Assembly: GCA_902475855.1 (NCBI GenBank)
Contig: CABSBF010000007.1
Location: 1-63,074, forward strand
Source of the DNA: an uncultured Eubacteriales bacterium
GTDB lineage: Bacteria; Bacillota; Clostridia; Oscillospirales; Oscillospiraceae
Length of the DNA stretch: 63,074 nt
Reading direction: 5' to 3'
The notes beneath the pieces are model-generated. The model was given only the letters and a program-made list of their open reading frames with translations. It did no database searches and was not told the origin of the DNA. This document shows positions 33,787-42,233 of this stretch, in pieces. The translations under genes and the position numbers were made by a program. How positions within the stretch are numbered: position 1 is the first letter of the stretch; each line of letters opens with the position of its first letter.

Positions 33787-34503
33787 ATGAAACTACCCAT
33801 CTCTGAGCGTCTGCGCTGCTGCGCAGCGCAGGTGCCGCAGGGTGCGCACGTGGCGGACATCGGCGCGGATCACGGTTATCTCGGCATTTTTCTGCTGCTC
33901 AACGGGCAGGCGTGCTTCGTCCATGCCTCGGAGCTGCGAGAAGGGCCGCTCCGGCGGGCGACGGAAAACGCCGCGCGCTACGGCGTGGCGGAGAAGATGC
34001 GCTTTACAAGGGCAGACGGTCTGGCCGCCGTCGATCCGAACGAAATCGACACCGTCGTCTGCGCCGGCATGGGCGGCGACCTGATCACGCAGATCATTTC
34101 CGCCTGTCCGTGGCTGCGCGACCCGCGCTATCTGCTGATCCTTCAGCCCCAGTCTTCCGGTGCCGATCTGCGCCGGGCGCTTGCTGCGCTGGGCTTCGGC
34201 ATTGAAAAAGAAGCGCTCGTCCGTGACGGCGGTTTTTTATATCAGGTACTCAGCGTGCGCTTCGGCCGGCCCGCCGAGCTGAGTCCCGGGGGACAGTATC
34301 TTTCCCCCGCACTGCTCGCCTCCGGCGATCCGCTGCTGCCGGACTATTTTGACCGCATTGAGCGGTCGCTTTCTCTGACGGCCGAGGGCATCCGCCGCGG
34401 CGCAGACCCGGCGGACAAGCCAAAGCTGGAATTCTATGAAACCGCGCTCCGCGAGGTGCGCGAGATGAGGAGGAGCTATGAAAACCGTTCGGGAAATCCA
34501 TGA
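33787..34503 (+). CDS. trmK: tRNA (adenine(22)-N(1))-methyltransferase TrmK
   Basis: A 238-residue SAM methyltransferase of the TrmK/YqfN family. SAM loop VADIGADHGYLGIFL at residues 22-36, catalytic-region AGMGGDLI and LQPQS are diagnostic. The C-terminal part is the helical coiled segment found in the family. CAGGAG precedes the ATG. The reading frame overlaps the NIF3 gene by 26 bases; the trmK-nif3 pair is conserved in Firmicutes. Confidence 0.93.
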   Translation: MKLPISERLRCCAAQVPQGAHVADIGADHGYLGIFLLLNGQACFVHASELREGPLRRATENAARYGVAEKMRFTRADGLAAVDPNEIDTVVCAGMGGDLITQIISACPWLRDPRYLLILQPQSSGADLRRALAALGFGIEKEALVRDGGFLYQVLSVRFGRPAELSPGGQYLSPALLASGDPLLPDYFDRIERSLSLTAEGIRRGADPADKPKLEFYETALREVREMRRSYENRSGNP

Positions 34504-35266
34504 GTTTCTGCAAACGCTTGCGCCGGAAGTCATGCAGGAAAGCTGGGATCACGTCGGCCTGCTGTGCGGCAGGGTCAACGCGCCTGTCACACGGATCCTG
34601 GTTGCGCTTGACCCCTTCCGCACCGCCTGTGAGGAGGCGAAGGCGCTGGGTGCGCAGCTCCTCGTGACGCACCATCCGGCCATCTGGGATCTTTCGGCAG
34701 TGAACGACACCACTGCGCAGGGGCGCAACCTGCTGTTTCTGATTGAAAACGGCATCGCTGCGCTGAATGCGCACACAAATCTGGACAAAGCTCCCGGCGG
34801 TGTGAACGACTGTCTTGCGGCAGCGCTCGGACTTGCAGACGTGCAGGTCGTCGATCCGGAGGGCACGGACGCACAGGGACGGCCCTACGGTCTGCTGCGC
34901 CGCGGCACGATACAGGCACAGAGTCCCGCGGCATTTGCGGATTTTGTCAAAACGACGCTCTCCTGCCCCGGTCTGCGCTACGCGGACGGCGGCCGGGAGA
35001 TCAAGACCGTCTTTGTTGGCGGCGGCGCATGCGCAGGGGAGCTTGTGCGCGCAGCAGAGCTGGGCTGCGATGCCTTTGTCACCGCCGACGTCAAATACAA
35101 CGCCTTTGCCGACGCGGTCGAGCTGGGTGTGACGCTCATCGACGCCGGGCATTTTGAAACCGAGAATCCCGTTTGCGCCGTTCTTGCGGAAAAACTGTGG
35201 ATACAGTTCCCCGAAATTGAGGTCTTTGTGTCAAAAACACACACGGATCCCATAAAATTCGTATAA
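34478..35266 (+). CDS. NIF3-like dinuclear metal-binding protein
   Basis: A 262-residue member of the NIF3/YqfO family, often annotated as GTP cyclohydrolase I type 2 homolog; biochemical role unsettled. Metal ligands are in THHPAIW, HTNLDKAPGG and GHFETEN. It lacks the PII-like insert of the long YqfO form, matching the short type. AGGAGG lies within trmK before the ATG. Confidence 0.93.
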   Translation: MKTVREIHEFLQTLAPEVMQESWDHVGLLCGRVNAPVTRILVALDPFRTACEEAKALGAQLLVTHHPAIWDLSAVNDTTAQGRNLLFLIENGIAALNAHTNLDKAPGGVNDCLAAALGLADVQVVDPEGTDAQGRPYGLLRRGTIQAQSPAAFADFVKTTLSCPGLRYADGGREIKTVFVGGGACAGELVRAAELGCDAFVTADVKYNAFADAVELGVTLIDAGHFETENPVCAVLAEKLWIQFPEIEVFVSKTHTDPIKFV

Positions 35267-35271
35267 AATTC

Positions 35272-35300
35272 TTGTCAATCCGATTTTCATGTGCTAATAT
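35272..35300 (+). promoter_or_regulatory. Promoter of yebC
   Basis: TTGTCA (35272-35277), 17 bases, TAATAT (35295-35300) with TGC directly before it. The segment is AT-rich. Confidence 0.65.
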
Positions 35301-35339
35301 ATAAAATACGAATATTTTAATCAGAGAGGAAGCATACTT

Positions 35340-36077
35340 ATGTCCGGACATTCCAAGTGGCATAACATTCAGAAAACGAAGGGTGCGCAGGACGCAAAGC
35401 GCGCTGCCGCTTTTACCAAGATCGCGAAGGAGATGTACGTCGCCGTGAAGGAAGGCGGCGGCTCTGCCGACCCGAACTATAACTCCCGCCTGGCGACCGT
35501 CATCACCAAGGCCAAGGCCGCCAATATGCCCAACGACAACATCAAGCGCGTGCTGGAGAAGGCCGCGAGCGCCGGCAGCGGCGACTCCTATGAGGCCATT
35601 ACCTATGAAGGCTACGGCCCGGCAGGCATTGCCGTCATCGTCGAAACGATGACCGACAACCGCAACCGCACCGCTGGCAATATGCGCCACCACTTCGATA
35701 AATACGGTGGAAAGATGGGCGCAAACGGCTGCGTCTCCTGGAACTTCAGCAGAAAGGGCGTTCTGGTCATCGACAATGAGGACGGCGACTACGAAGAGGA
35801 CGACGTCATGATGGACGCCATGGACTGCGGCGCGGACGACTTTGAAGCCGAAGAGGACTGCTTCACCATCTACACCGATCCCGACGATTTCAACGCCGTG
35901 GCCGACGCGCTGGGCGAAAAGGGCTATTCCTTCGTTTCCGCGCAGATTGAGATGGTTCCGAGCGAATACAAGAAGCTGGAGAATCCCGACGACATCGCCA
36001 ATATGGAAAAGATGCTCGATATCTTTGAGGACGACGATGACGTGCAGAATGTCTGGCACAACTGGGACAGAGCGTAA
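35340..36077 (+). CDS. yebC: YebC/PmpR family protein
   Basis: A 245-residue member of the YebC/TACO1 family. N-terminal GHSKWHNIQKTKGAQD, NIKRVLEKA and YEGYGPAGIAVIVE are classic. Older annotation is DNA-binding transcriptional regulator; more recent work assigns translation of proline stretches to relatives. Length and domain order are normal. AGAGAGG precedes the ATG. Confidence 0.95.
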   Translation: MSGHSKWHNIQKTKGAQDAKRAAAFTKIAKEMYVAVKEGGGSADPNYNSRLATVITKAKAANMPNDNIKRVLEKAASAGSGDSYEAITYEGYGPAGIAVIVETMTDNRNRTAGNMRHHFDKYGGKMGANGCVSWNFSRKGVLVIDNEDGDYEEDDVMMDAMDCGADDFEAEEDCFTIYTDPDDFNAVADALGEKGYSFVSAQIEMVPSEYKKLENPDDIANMEKMLDIFEDDDDVQNVWHNWDRA

Positions 36078-36083
36078 ACTTTC

Positions 36084-36112
36084 AAAAAACGGGGCGTCAG
36101 CCCCGTTTTTTT
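36084..36112 (+). terminator. Terminator after yebC
   Basis: AAAAAAC, stem GGGGC/GCCCC with loop GTCA, then seven T. Confidence 0.85.
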
Positions 36113-36174
36113 GATTGAGCAGCGGCAGCGCGGATTCCCCGCGCCGCCGCTGTTTATATCGCTCGGCAACCCCT

Positions 36175-36564
36175 CTATCCTATATATTTAATTCCCAGCC
36201 GGCGGCGCAGCACCTCATGCATGGAACAGTCATAATGAACATAATAGGCAAGACAGATCACGGTTTCCCGCGGGGAATACGGCGTAAGTATCTTGCGCCC
36301 CAAAATGGCCTGCCAAAGCTCCGGATCGCCGTCACTCCAGCAGCGCGCCGTCAGCCGCTCCACGCTTCGGGAAATTGCCGTCACCGGCTTGCCGAGCTGC
36401 TTTGCCACCGCCGGATATACACGCTTGGTAATGCGCACATCGTCCAACTGCACGCCTTCCACAAAAAGCAGGCCCGCTACATGATCCACCACCGCCGCCA
36501 GCGGGCGGATATCCTCGCGCACGGGCCCCAAAAGCGCCCGAAGCAGGGTTTCCGTCTTTGTCAT
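36175..36564 (-). CDS. Spo0A C-terminal domain-like DNA-binding protein
   Basis: A 129-residue protein resembling the effector domain of Spo0A, without the receiver domain. The recognition-helix region RVYPAVAKQLGKPVTAISRS with VERLTARCW aligns with the Spo0A helix-turn-helix; the rest is weakly similar. It could read DNA without phosphorylation control or compete with Spo0A at its sites (inference). AAAGGAG precedes the ATG. Two TGTCGT repeats lie upstream of its promoter. Stand-alone gene. Confidence 0.78.
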   Translation of the reverse strand: MTKTETLLRALLGPVREDIRPLAAVVDHVAGLLFVEGVQLDDVRITKRVYPAVAKQLGKPVTAISRSVERLTARCWSDGDPELWQAILGRKILTPYSPRETVICLAYYVHYDCSMHEVLRRRLGIKYIG

Positions 36565-36596
36565 AATGCTCTCCTTTGAATTTCTGATGTTACATC

Positions 36597-36645
36597 ATTA
36601 TAAGACACGATCAGACATTTCCGGAAAAAACGACAAAATACGACA
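36597..36645 (-). promoter_or_regulatory. Promoter -10 and tandem TGTCGT repeats upstream of the Spo0A-C-like gene
   Basis: TATAAT on the minus strand at 36602-36597, and two direct TGTCGT repeats exactly 10 bases apart (36645-36640, 36635-36630). The Spo0A box consensus is TGTCGAA; these copies match it at 6 of 7 and 5 of 7 positions. No strong -35 hexamer is seen. Confidence 0.45.
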
Positions 36646-36736
36646 GAATTCCATTTAGTTTTACAATTAATATGCAATGAAAATATACAAACATAGAATC
36701 TTTCAAATCAACATGATATAGCAACTGTAACATAGA

Positions 36737-36771
36737 AAAAGGAACTCCCGCTGAAAGTGGAAGTTCCTTTT
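36737..36771 (-). terminator. Terminator after the suf-rlmH-hypothetical operon
   Basis: Stem AAAAGGAACT / AGTTCCTTTT with an inner partly paired loop, 5 bases after the hypothetical gene stop. The 36603-36736 stretch before it is AT-rich and holds no gene. Confidence 0.75.
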
Positions 36772-36776
36772 CAAGT

Positions 36777-37724
36777 TTATAACAGCACTACCTTGCAATC
36801 CGGCTTCCGCATCACACGGAAGGACGTGCGCCACTCGACCGGCGCATCCTGCGGCACAAAATGCGGTGAGGAAAAGGCCGTGTGGATTCTTTCTTCCTCC
36901 GAGTGGCAGCCGATGAAGATCGCCGTCGGCCCGTCGGCACCGCCGATGATACCCCCGTTTGCGTCCCTTCTTCGCGCCGGGTCGGCGGGCGCGGTATCGC
37001 GCAGCCGCAGTTCCTCTCCCGGCAGCTCCGGACTGAGGGTGTAGTCCATGCGCACCAGATGCCGCGGGAATTCCGGCCCCTGCGGCGGAAGCTCCAGCGT
37101 TTCCGCTTCGATTCTCTGCGGCATCAGCGTGTAAACCGTGCCGGTCGCGGGATGCGTGAGTGCAACGGGCCGGCCGGTCTCCGCCGTAAAGTGCGGGCCG
37201 GGCAGCCACTCCGGCTGCGCCGCAAGATGCAGAGACAGCGTTTGAATTATCCGGCGCTTCTGCGGAAAAAACAGCCGGTGGATGGCCCAGCAGCAGTCCG
37301 TATCGAAGCCGTAATGCGCCAGAAGCCGCAGCGCGGGCTTGTCCTCCGCCAGCTTCGGCACATAGCTCACGGCGCAGGATCTTTCGCTGGGAATCACACC
37401 GCCGTTGCACATCAGCTGTGCGGAAAAATCCTGACTCAGGGGATTCTCCCGGTCGATTTCCTCCACCTCTTCCTCGGAAAACTCCTCGCAGCCGCGCTCC
37501 GGTGTGAGGCTCCATTTCTCCGCGAAGGCATCGAAGCGCTCCTGCGGCACGCGCAGCAGCAGGTCGAGCACCACGCCCTGCGTGCAGACGTAGGCGGCGG
37601 GGACATACCAGTCCTCGCCGCACCAGTCAAATCGTTTTTCGATCGGAAGCGCCCGCCCGGCATGGTCGCGTCCGCAGTGCCTCCAGAAATCGGCCTGATA
37701 AAAGACCTTCCAGTCGTTTTTCAT
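36777..37724 (-). CDS. Hypothetical protein with an OadB-like GGADGPTAIF motif
   Basis: A 315-residue, apparently soluble protein that I do not recognise as a characterised family. It is rich in Trp, Cys and acidic residues at the N-terminus and has no signal peptide or clear membrane helix. Near residue 255 it reads NGGIIGGADGPTAIFIGC. GGADGPTAIF is best known from the sodium-ion-translocating beta subunit of oxaloacetate and related decarboxylases, but the rest of this protein is unlike them. AGAGGGA precedes the ATG, which is 9 bases after the rlmH stop, so it belongs to the sufC-sufB-rlmH operon. Confidence 0.75.
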   Translation of the reverse strand: MKNDWKVFYQADFWRHCGRDHAGRALPIEKRFDWCGEDWYVPAAYVCTQGVVLDLLLRVPQERFDAFAEKWSLTPERGCEEFSEEEVEEIDRENPLSQDFSAQLMCNGGVIPSERSCAVSYVPKLAEDKPALRLLAHYGFDTDCCWAIHRLFFPQKRRIIQTLSLHLAAQPEWLPGPHFTAETGRPVALTHPATGTVYTLMPQRIEAETLELPPQGPEFPRHLVRMDYTLSPELPGEELRLRDTAPADPARRRDANGGIIGGADGPTAIFIGCHSEEERIHTAFSSPHFVPQDAPVEWRTSFRVMRKPDCKVVLL

Positions 37725-37733
37725 TGTTTCCCT

Positions 37734-38216
37734 CTATTTGTGGTACTTCGTCCCGGCGAGGATGTTCTGCGCGCGGTAGAGCTGCTCGAGCGCCATCACA
37801 CGCATCAGGTGATGCGGGAAGGTCATCGGTCCGAAGGACAGGCGAAAATCTGCCATTTTTTTAATTTCCGGTGCAATGCCGTAGGACGAGCCGATCAGAA
37901 AGCAGACCGCGCCGCGGCCGGAAAGTTTGACCGTCTCCAGCTTTTCGGCGAACCGCTCGGAGGAAAGCTCCGTCCCCTCCGGCGTCAGCACGCAGAACCA
38001 TGCGCCCTTGGGGATCTTCTGCACAATCAATCCGGCCTCCTTTTCCAGCCCAGCGGCGATCTCCGCCGGGGCCGGATCGTCAGGCAGGCGCGTTTCCGGC
38101 AGTTCGATCAGAGAAAAGTCGCAGTAGCTTTTCAGGCGCTTCTGATATTCCTCTGCCGCAGCAAGGTAGAACTTCTCCTTGAGTTTGCCGACGGTAAGCA
38201 GTGTAACGCGCAGCAT
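37734..38216 (-). CDS. rlmH: 23S rRNA (pseudouridine(1915)-N(3))-methyltransferase RlmH
   Basis: A 160-residue SPOUT methyltransferase acting on the ribosome at helix 69. VGKLKEKFY near the N-terminus, FLIGSSYGI and the C-terminal knot LSFGPMTFPHHLMRVMALEQLYRA are diagnostic (usual form FLIGGADGL is altered to SSYGI). Its ATG shares one base with the sufB stop (TGATG), an unusual coupling of a housekeeping rRNA enzyme to Fe-S assembly. Confidence 0.95.
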   Translation of the reverse strand: MLRVTLLTVGKLKEKFYLAAAEEYQKRLKSYCDFSLIELPETRLPDDPAPAEIAAGLEKEAGLIVQKIPKGAWFCVLTPEGTELSSERFAEKLETVKLSGRGAVCFLIGSSYGIAPEIKKMADFRLSFGPMTFPHHLMRVMALEQLYRAQNILAGTKYHK

Positions 38217-39139
38217 CAGCGGAGGAAGCCTTCAAGGATCTTTTCCTCAGCCTGCTGTGCGCTCAGGCCCAGCGTCATAAGCTTGAGGATCTGGTCGCCC
38301 GCGATGCGGCCGATGGCCGCCTCATGGATCAGGCTGGCGTCCACATGGTTGCAGGTGATCTCCGGAATGGAACGCACCTTTGCGCTGCCCATCAGGATGG
38401 CATCGCACTGCACATGGCCGAAGCACTGATTGTTTCCCTGCACGCGCGGATAGAAGATCTGTGAGGAATGATCCTGCGCCACGGAACGGGAAATGACCTG
38501 CGTCCTGGTGTTTTTTCCGTTGAGGAACACATCCATCTCGCTGACCGCATGCTGCTCGCCATGAGTCAGGAGCTTCTCGCGGATGACGATCTCGCTGTTT
38601 TCGCCGTTACACTCGGCTTTGGTGTAGCGCTTGGTGTCGTCCACACCGCGAATCTGGCTGGTTTCCAGCGTCACAGAGGCTCCCTCCTCCAAATAGAGGA
38701 CGGTCTGCGGGTTGAGGATGCGCTTGCCGCTGCCCTCGCCCTCGCCGTAGTGCTTTTCGATATATTTGACCTTCGCGTTCTTTCCGACATAGAAGGTATG
38801 GATGCCGTCGTGCTGGCTGTCGCAATCGCCGCAGTTGTGGATGCCGCAGCCCGCGACGATGGTCACATCCGCACCCTCGCCGACGAAAAAGTCGTTATAC
38901 ACCATGTCGGAAAAGCCGGGCTTCGTCAGAACAACCGGGATATGCACGGATTCGTCCTTCGTGAAGGGCGCAATACGAATGTCGATGCCGTCCTTGTCGG
39001 TTTTGGATTCGATGACGATATGCTCGGTGCTGCGGCGGAATGCCTTCTGTCCGTCGGAGCGGATGTTGACCGCACCCTCGCCGGTGCCCTTCATATCCGC
39101 GACAATGTTCAGGATCTTCTTTTGAATCTCGTTCAGCAT
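38216..39139 (-). CDS. sufB: SufB/SufD-like Fe-S assembly scaffold (SMS-type)
   Basis: A 307-residue right-handed beta-helix scaffold of the short, archaeal/clostridial type. C98, C103 and C106 with H101 and H110 (AGCGIHNCGDCDSQHDG) form a Cys-rich group typical of the minimal SufB. The C-terminal helices (MTLGLSAQQAEEKILEGFL) match the SufC-contact region. Overlaps sufC by 7 bases. No sufD, sufS or sufU is present, fitting the SufB-SufC-only SMS system. Confidence 0.9.
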   Translation of the reverse strand: MLNEIQKKILNIVADMKGTGEGAVNIRSDGQKAFRRSTEHIVIESKTDKDGIDIRIAPFTKDESVHIPVVLTKPGFSDMVYNDFFVGEGADVTIVAGCGIHNCGDCDSQHDGIHTFYVGKNAKVKYIEKHYGEGEGSGKRILNPQTVLYLEEGASVTLETSQIRGVDDTKRYTKAECNGENSEIVIREKLLTHGEQHAVSEMDVFLNGKNTRTQVISRSVAQDHSSQIFYPRVQGNNQCFGHVQCDAILMGSAKVRSIPEITCNHVDASLIHEAAIGRIAGDQILKLMTLGLSAQQAEEKILEGFLR

Positions 39140-39867
39140 GGATTGTTCCCCCCCAGACGGTTGCAGCCGGTGACGGTATCGGCCATGATCTTCGGATAGA
39201 CCTCGTCCACACTGCCGCGTGCGGCGACCTGCCCGCCCGCAATCAGGATGATCTCGTCGGCAAGGCGGATGATGCGTTCCTGATGGGAGATGATGAGGAT
39301 GGTCGCTTCTTTTTTGTCGTGGATTTCCTGGAAGGTCTCGGTCAGCCGGGCAAAAGACCAGAGGTCAATACCGGCCTCCGGCTCGTCAAAGATCATCAGC
39401 CCGCTGCGGCGCGCCAGTACCGTTGCGATCTCGATGCGCTTGACCTCGCCGCCGGAAAGGCTGGCGTCCACGTCGCGGTCGATATAATCGCGGGCGCACA
39501 GGCCGACCTTGGTCAGATAGCCGCAGGCGGTGTCGTGCGACATGGGGCTGCCGGCGGCAATGTTCAGAAGGTCGCGCACCTTCATGCCCTTGAAGCGCGG
39601 CGGCTGCTGGAAGCCGTAGGAAATGCCGAGTCTCGCCCGCTCGGTAACGGAGAGATTCGTGATATCCTTCCCATTCCAGAAAATGGAGCCGGAGGTAGCG
39701 GGGTTGATGCCCATGACGGTGCGGGCAAGGCTGGTCTTGCCGCCGCCGTTCGGCCCGGTGATGACCACAAAGCGCTTGTCCTCTATCGTCAGGCTGACGT
39801 CGCGCAGAATGTCCGCGGTGCCGGATTCGTCGGCGACGCGGTAGGAAAGATGTTTGATTTCTAGCAT
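39133..39867 (-). CDS. sufC: Fe-S assembly ATPase SufC
   Basis: A 244-residue ABC-type ATPase that powers the SufB scaffold. Walker A GPNGGGKTS at residues 38-46, Q-loop in YGFQQPPRFKG, signature SLSGGEVKR and Walker B LMIFDEPEAGID are all intact. First gene of the operon; AGAGGA precedes the ATG. The upstream 80 bases show only weak promoter elements. Confidence 0.94.
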   Translation of the reverse strand: MLEIKHLSYRVADESGTADILRDVSLTIEDKRFVVITGPNGGGKTSLARTVMGINPATSGSIFWNGKDITNLSVTERARLGISYGFQQPPRFKGMKVRDLLNIAAGSPMSHDTACGYLTKVGLCARDYIDRDVDASLSGGEVKRIEIATVLARRSGLMIFDEPEAGIDLWSFARLTETFQEIHDKKEATILIISHQERIIRLADEIILIAGGQVAARGSVDEVYPKIMADTVTGCNRLGGNNPC

Positions 39868-39947
39868 AATATCCTCTTGCTTTATGATAATAATCGGGGA
39901 TCGGTTTTAGTTTCCCCGGCGTTTTTGGAATTTATCAGGAAAAGCGG

Positions 39948-40805
39948 CTACCGGCGGCGGAAGTCGCCCGGCGTTTTGCCGGTGTCGCGGCGGAATACGT
40001 TGGCAAAGGCATTGGGCGAAGAGAAGCCGCACAGCCCCGCGATCTTTGCCACAGGATAGTCTGTTCCGCGCAGCAGCACCTTGGCCTTGGCCAGCCGAAG
40101 ACGCGTGATGCGCGCGTAGGGTGCCTCACCGCAGCGCTTTTTGAACAGTGCCATAAAATGGCTGCGCGTGAAGCCGCTGCGCTCGACCAGCTCGTCGAGT
40201 GTGATCTTTTCGCAGAAATGCAGGTCGATATAGCTCTCGACATCCTCCATGACGGTGGCCGGGCCGCACTCCGGCAGGCGAGTGACCGGCCGGAAATGAT
40301 CCTCGATCAGCGCCGAAACGACCAATCCGCCCAGCGCGCGCAGATCGGAGGCATCTCCGGCGGTGCCCTTGGAAAACTCCTGCTCGAACAGGCGCAGATA
40401 ATCCTTCAGCGTTTCCGACACCGCAAAGATGCGCTCAATCCTCCGCCCGGCCAGACCCTTTTCCGCCAGGCGGTGCTCAAAGAAGTCCGCATCGACCACG
40501 ATGCTGCAATTTGACACGTCGCATAATTCCACCGTCTGCGCATGACGGAAGCCACTCTGCACCGGATAGGCATACCCTATCCGTCCGAAATAGACCTCGT
40601 CACCCTGCATGATCTGCGGCGCGGGCGTCAGCGGAAGCAGAAATTCGTAGGCCGCGTGGCAATGGGTAAAGGGATGCACGCTTTTTCCCTTTGAGCGGCG
40701 CAGCACCGCAACGGAAAGAAAGTCGCAGTAGTAATGGTCGCACAGCTCGGTCAGATAGCGCCGGTCTGGATAATGCGCGTCAAACAGCGTCTGCAAGTCT
40801 GCCAT
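39948..40805 (-). CDS. AraC-family transcriptional regulator
   Basis: A 285-residue regulator with an N-terminal cupin-like sensor (HPFTHCHAAYEFLLPL) and the C-terminal pair of helix-turn-helix motifs (about residues 190-285: ITLDELVERSGFTRSHF, then VAKIAGLCGFSSPNAF). Ligand unknown. It lies 10 bases after plsY and is probably cotranscribed, but its targets may be elsewhere. Confidence 0.88.
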   Translation of the reverse strand: MADLQTLFDAHYPDRRYLTELCDHYYCDFLSVAVLRRSKGKSVHPFTHCHAAYEFLLPLTPAPQIMQGDEVYFGRIGYAYPVQSGFRHAQTVELCDVSNCSIVVDADFFEHRLAEKGLAGRRIERIFAVSETLKDYLRLFEQEFSKGTAGDASDLRALGGLVVSALIEDHFRPVTRLPECGPATVMEDVESYIDLHFCEKITLDELVERSGFTRSHFMALFKKRCGEAPYARITRLRLAKAKVLLRGTDYPVAKIAGLCGFSSPNAFANVFRRDTGKTPGDFRRR

Positions 40806-40815
40806 GCCGGATACC

Positions 40816-41457
40816 TCAGGAGTGTTCTTCCGGCCCTCTGCGCTCGACGCACTTGTCCAGATCGTGACGGAACATCATCGTGCGGAAGGGCGTTTCGGGC
40901 AGATTGCCAAAGAGGTTCTTCCGGTGGGTGAGCAGCATGGTCAGCGGGAGAATGCACAAAAGCAGGGTGACGCCGTGGTTCCCCGTCCAGAGATAATAAG
41001 AGGGAACATACATCACCGCAGTCAGAAGAGGAAGCACACTGGCGCGGTTGATGAGCAGGCCGCAGAGAAACGCAGCCGCCAGCAGGGGCAGAACCAGTAC
41101 AGGCGTCAGGGCAAGCACTATGCCGCACATACAGGCGACGCCCTTGCCGCCGCGGAATTTAAGCCAGACGGGAAAAATATGTCCGAACATACAGCTCAGT
41201 CCTGCAAGAGGCGCGGCATAGGGATTGCTGCGCAGCCATAGGCGCGCAGCGGTGACGCACGCGACGGTTTTCAATACATCCAGCAGCATCACGACAAGCG
41301 CCAGTTTCAGGCCGACAGCAAACATGGCGTTGGTCGCACCGGCATTGCCGGTGCCGCAGTCACGGATGTCCACGCCCCTTTTGCGGCGGGTGATGAAATA
41401 AGCGGGATTGATGCCGCCGATCAGATAAGAACCGGCTGCCGCAAGCGCAAGCTCCAT
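40816..41457 (-). CDS. plsY: Glycerol-3-phosphate acyltransferase PlsY
   Basis: A 213-residue multi-helix membrane enzyme that transfers acyl groups from acyl phosphate to glycerol-3-phosphate. The three PlsY motifs are visible: SYLIGGINPAYFI, GTGNAGATNAM and GHIFPVWLKFRGGKGVA. The frame is open about 69 codons upstream, through the divergent TetR promoter; the ATG at 41457 has GGAGGGA and the correct family start. Substrate glycerol-3-phosphate could come from GlpK. Confidence 0.92.
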   Translation of the reverse strand: MELALAAAGSYLIGGINPAYFITRRKRGVDIRDCGTGNAGATNAMFAVGLKLALVVMLLDVLKTVACVTAARLWLRSNPYAAPLAGLSCMFGHIFPVWLKFRGGKGVACMCGIVLALTPVLVLPLLAAAFLCGLLINRASVLPLLTAVMYVPSYYLWTGNHGVTLLLCILPLTMLLTHRKNLFGNLPETPFRTMMFRHDLDKCVERRGPEEHS

Positions 41458-41496
41458 ACAGCTTCCCTCCTTCTCGGAAAAGTCAATATTTTTTCT

Positions 41497-41505
41497 ATAA
41501 TAGCA
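41497..41505 (-). promoter_or_regulatory. Extended -10 candidate of plsY
   Basis: TGC followed by TATTAT on the minus strand, about 40 bases before the ATG, divergent from the TetR promoter. Confidence 0.5.
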
Positions 41506-41549
41506 CGTTTTTCGTACTTCGTAAAGAGAGAAAAGAAGAAAACCTCGGC

Positions 41550-41578
41550 TTGAAAAAATATCTTGGATATGGTATAAA
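41550..41578 (+). promoter_or_regulatory. Promoter of the TetR gene
   Basis: TTGAAA (41550-41555), 17 bases, TATAAA (41573-41578). Confidence 0.75.
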
Positions 41579-41611
41579 AATAAAAAGAGCTTTGCCGGAG
41601 GGAGGACACCC

Positions 41612-42187
41612 ATGCCGAATTTCACAAAAATGGCCATCAAGGCATCCTTTATCAAGCTGCTCAACGAGCGGCCGCTGAATCAGATCACGGTCAAGGATAT
41701 CGTGCTGGACTGCGGCATCAACCGCAACACATTTTACTACCACTTTCCGGATATTCCCACGCTTGCGCAGGAGGTCATCACGCAGGAAGCCGATCAGATC
41801 ATCAAAAAATATCCCACGATCGACTCCGTTGAGCAGTGCCTGAGCGTGGCGATCGAGTTTGCGTTGGAGAACAAGCGTGCGGTGCTGCACCTTTACAACT
41901 CCGTCAACCGCGACCTGTATGAGCAGTATCTGATGAATGTCTGCAACCACGTCGTGACGGCATACGTCAACACAACGCTGAACGGGCGCGAGGTGCGTGA
42001 ATATGACAAACAGCTTCTGATCCGGTTTTTCAAATGCACCTGCTTCGGTCAGATCATAGAGTGGATGAACGACGGCATGAAGGAGGACATCCGAATTCCC
42101 TTTCAGCGTCTGTGCGAGCTGTCGCAGGGAATGTCGGATGAATTTTTCCGCCGCAGCATGGCGGCAAAAGACGTCTCTGCGCCATAA
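41612..42187 (+). CDS. TetR/AcrR-family regulator
   Basis: A 191-residue repressor-type protein. The N-terminal helix-turn-helix spans about residues 8-50 (FIKLLNERPLNQITVKDIV, GINRNTFYYHFPDI). The C-terminal ligand domain resembles the DhaS/TetR_C_8 group common in clostridia. Divergent from plsY-araC; it may control plsY across the shared 154-base region (inference). GGAGGGAGG precedes the ATG. Confidence 0.85.
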   Translation: MPNFTKMAIKASFIKLLNERPLNQITVKDIVLDCGINRNTFYYHFPDIPTLAQEVITQEADQIIKKYPTIDSVEQCLSVAIEFALENKRAVLHLYNSVNRDLYEQYLMNVCNHVVTAYVNTTLNGREVREYDKQLLIRFFKCTCFGQIIEWMNDGMKEDIRIPFQRLCELSQGMSDEFFRRSMAAKDVSAP

Positions 42188-42192
42188 AAAAC

Positions 42193-42224
42193 GTCCCCGG
42201 TTTGTGTAAACCGGGGACATTTTT
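42193..42224. terminator. Bidirectional terminator between TetR and pta
   Basis: An 11-bp perfect stem GTCCCCGGTTT / AAACCGGGGAC with loop GTGT; plus strand continues ATTTTT, minus strand continues GTTTTTT. Confidence 0.88.
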
Positions 42225-42233
42225 CGCGGTTTC

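Noticed and set aside
36597..36645. Firm call of Spo0A boxes
   Set aside because: Copies match the 7-base consensus at only 6 and 5 positions, so they are reported as a lead and not as established sites.
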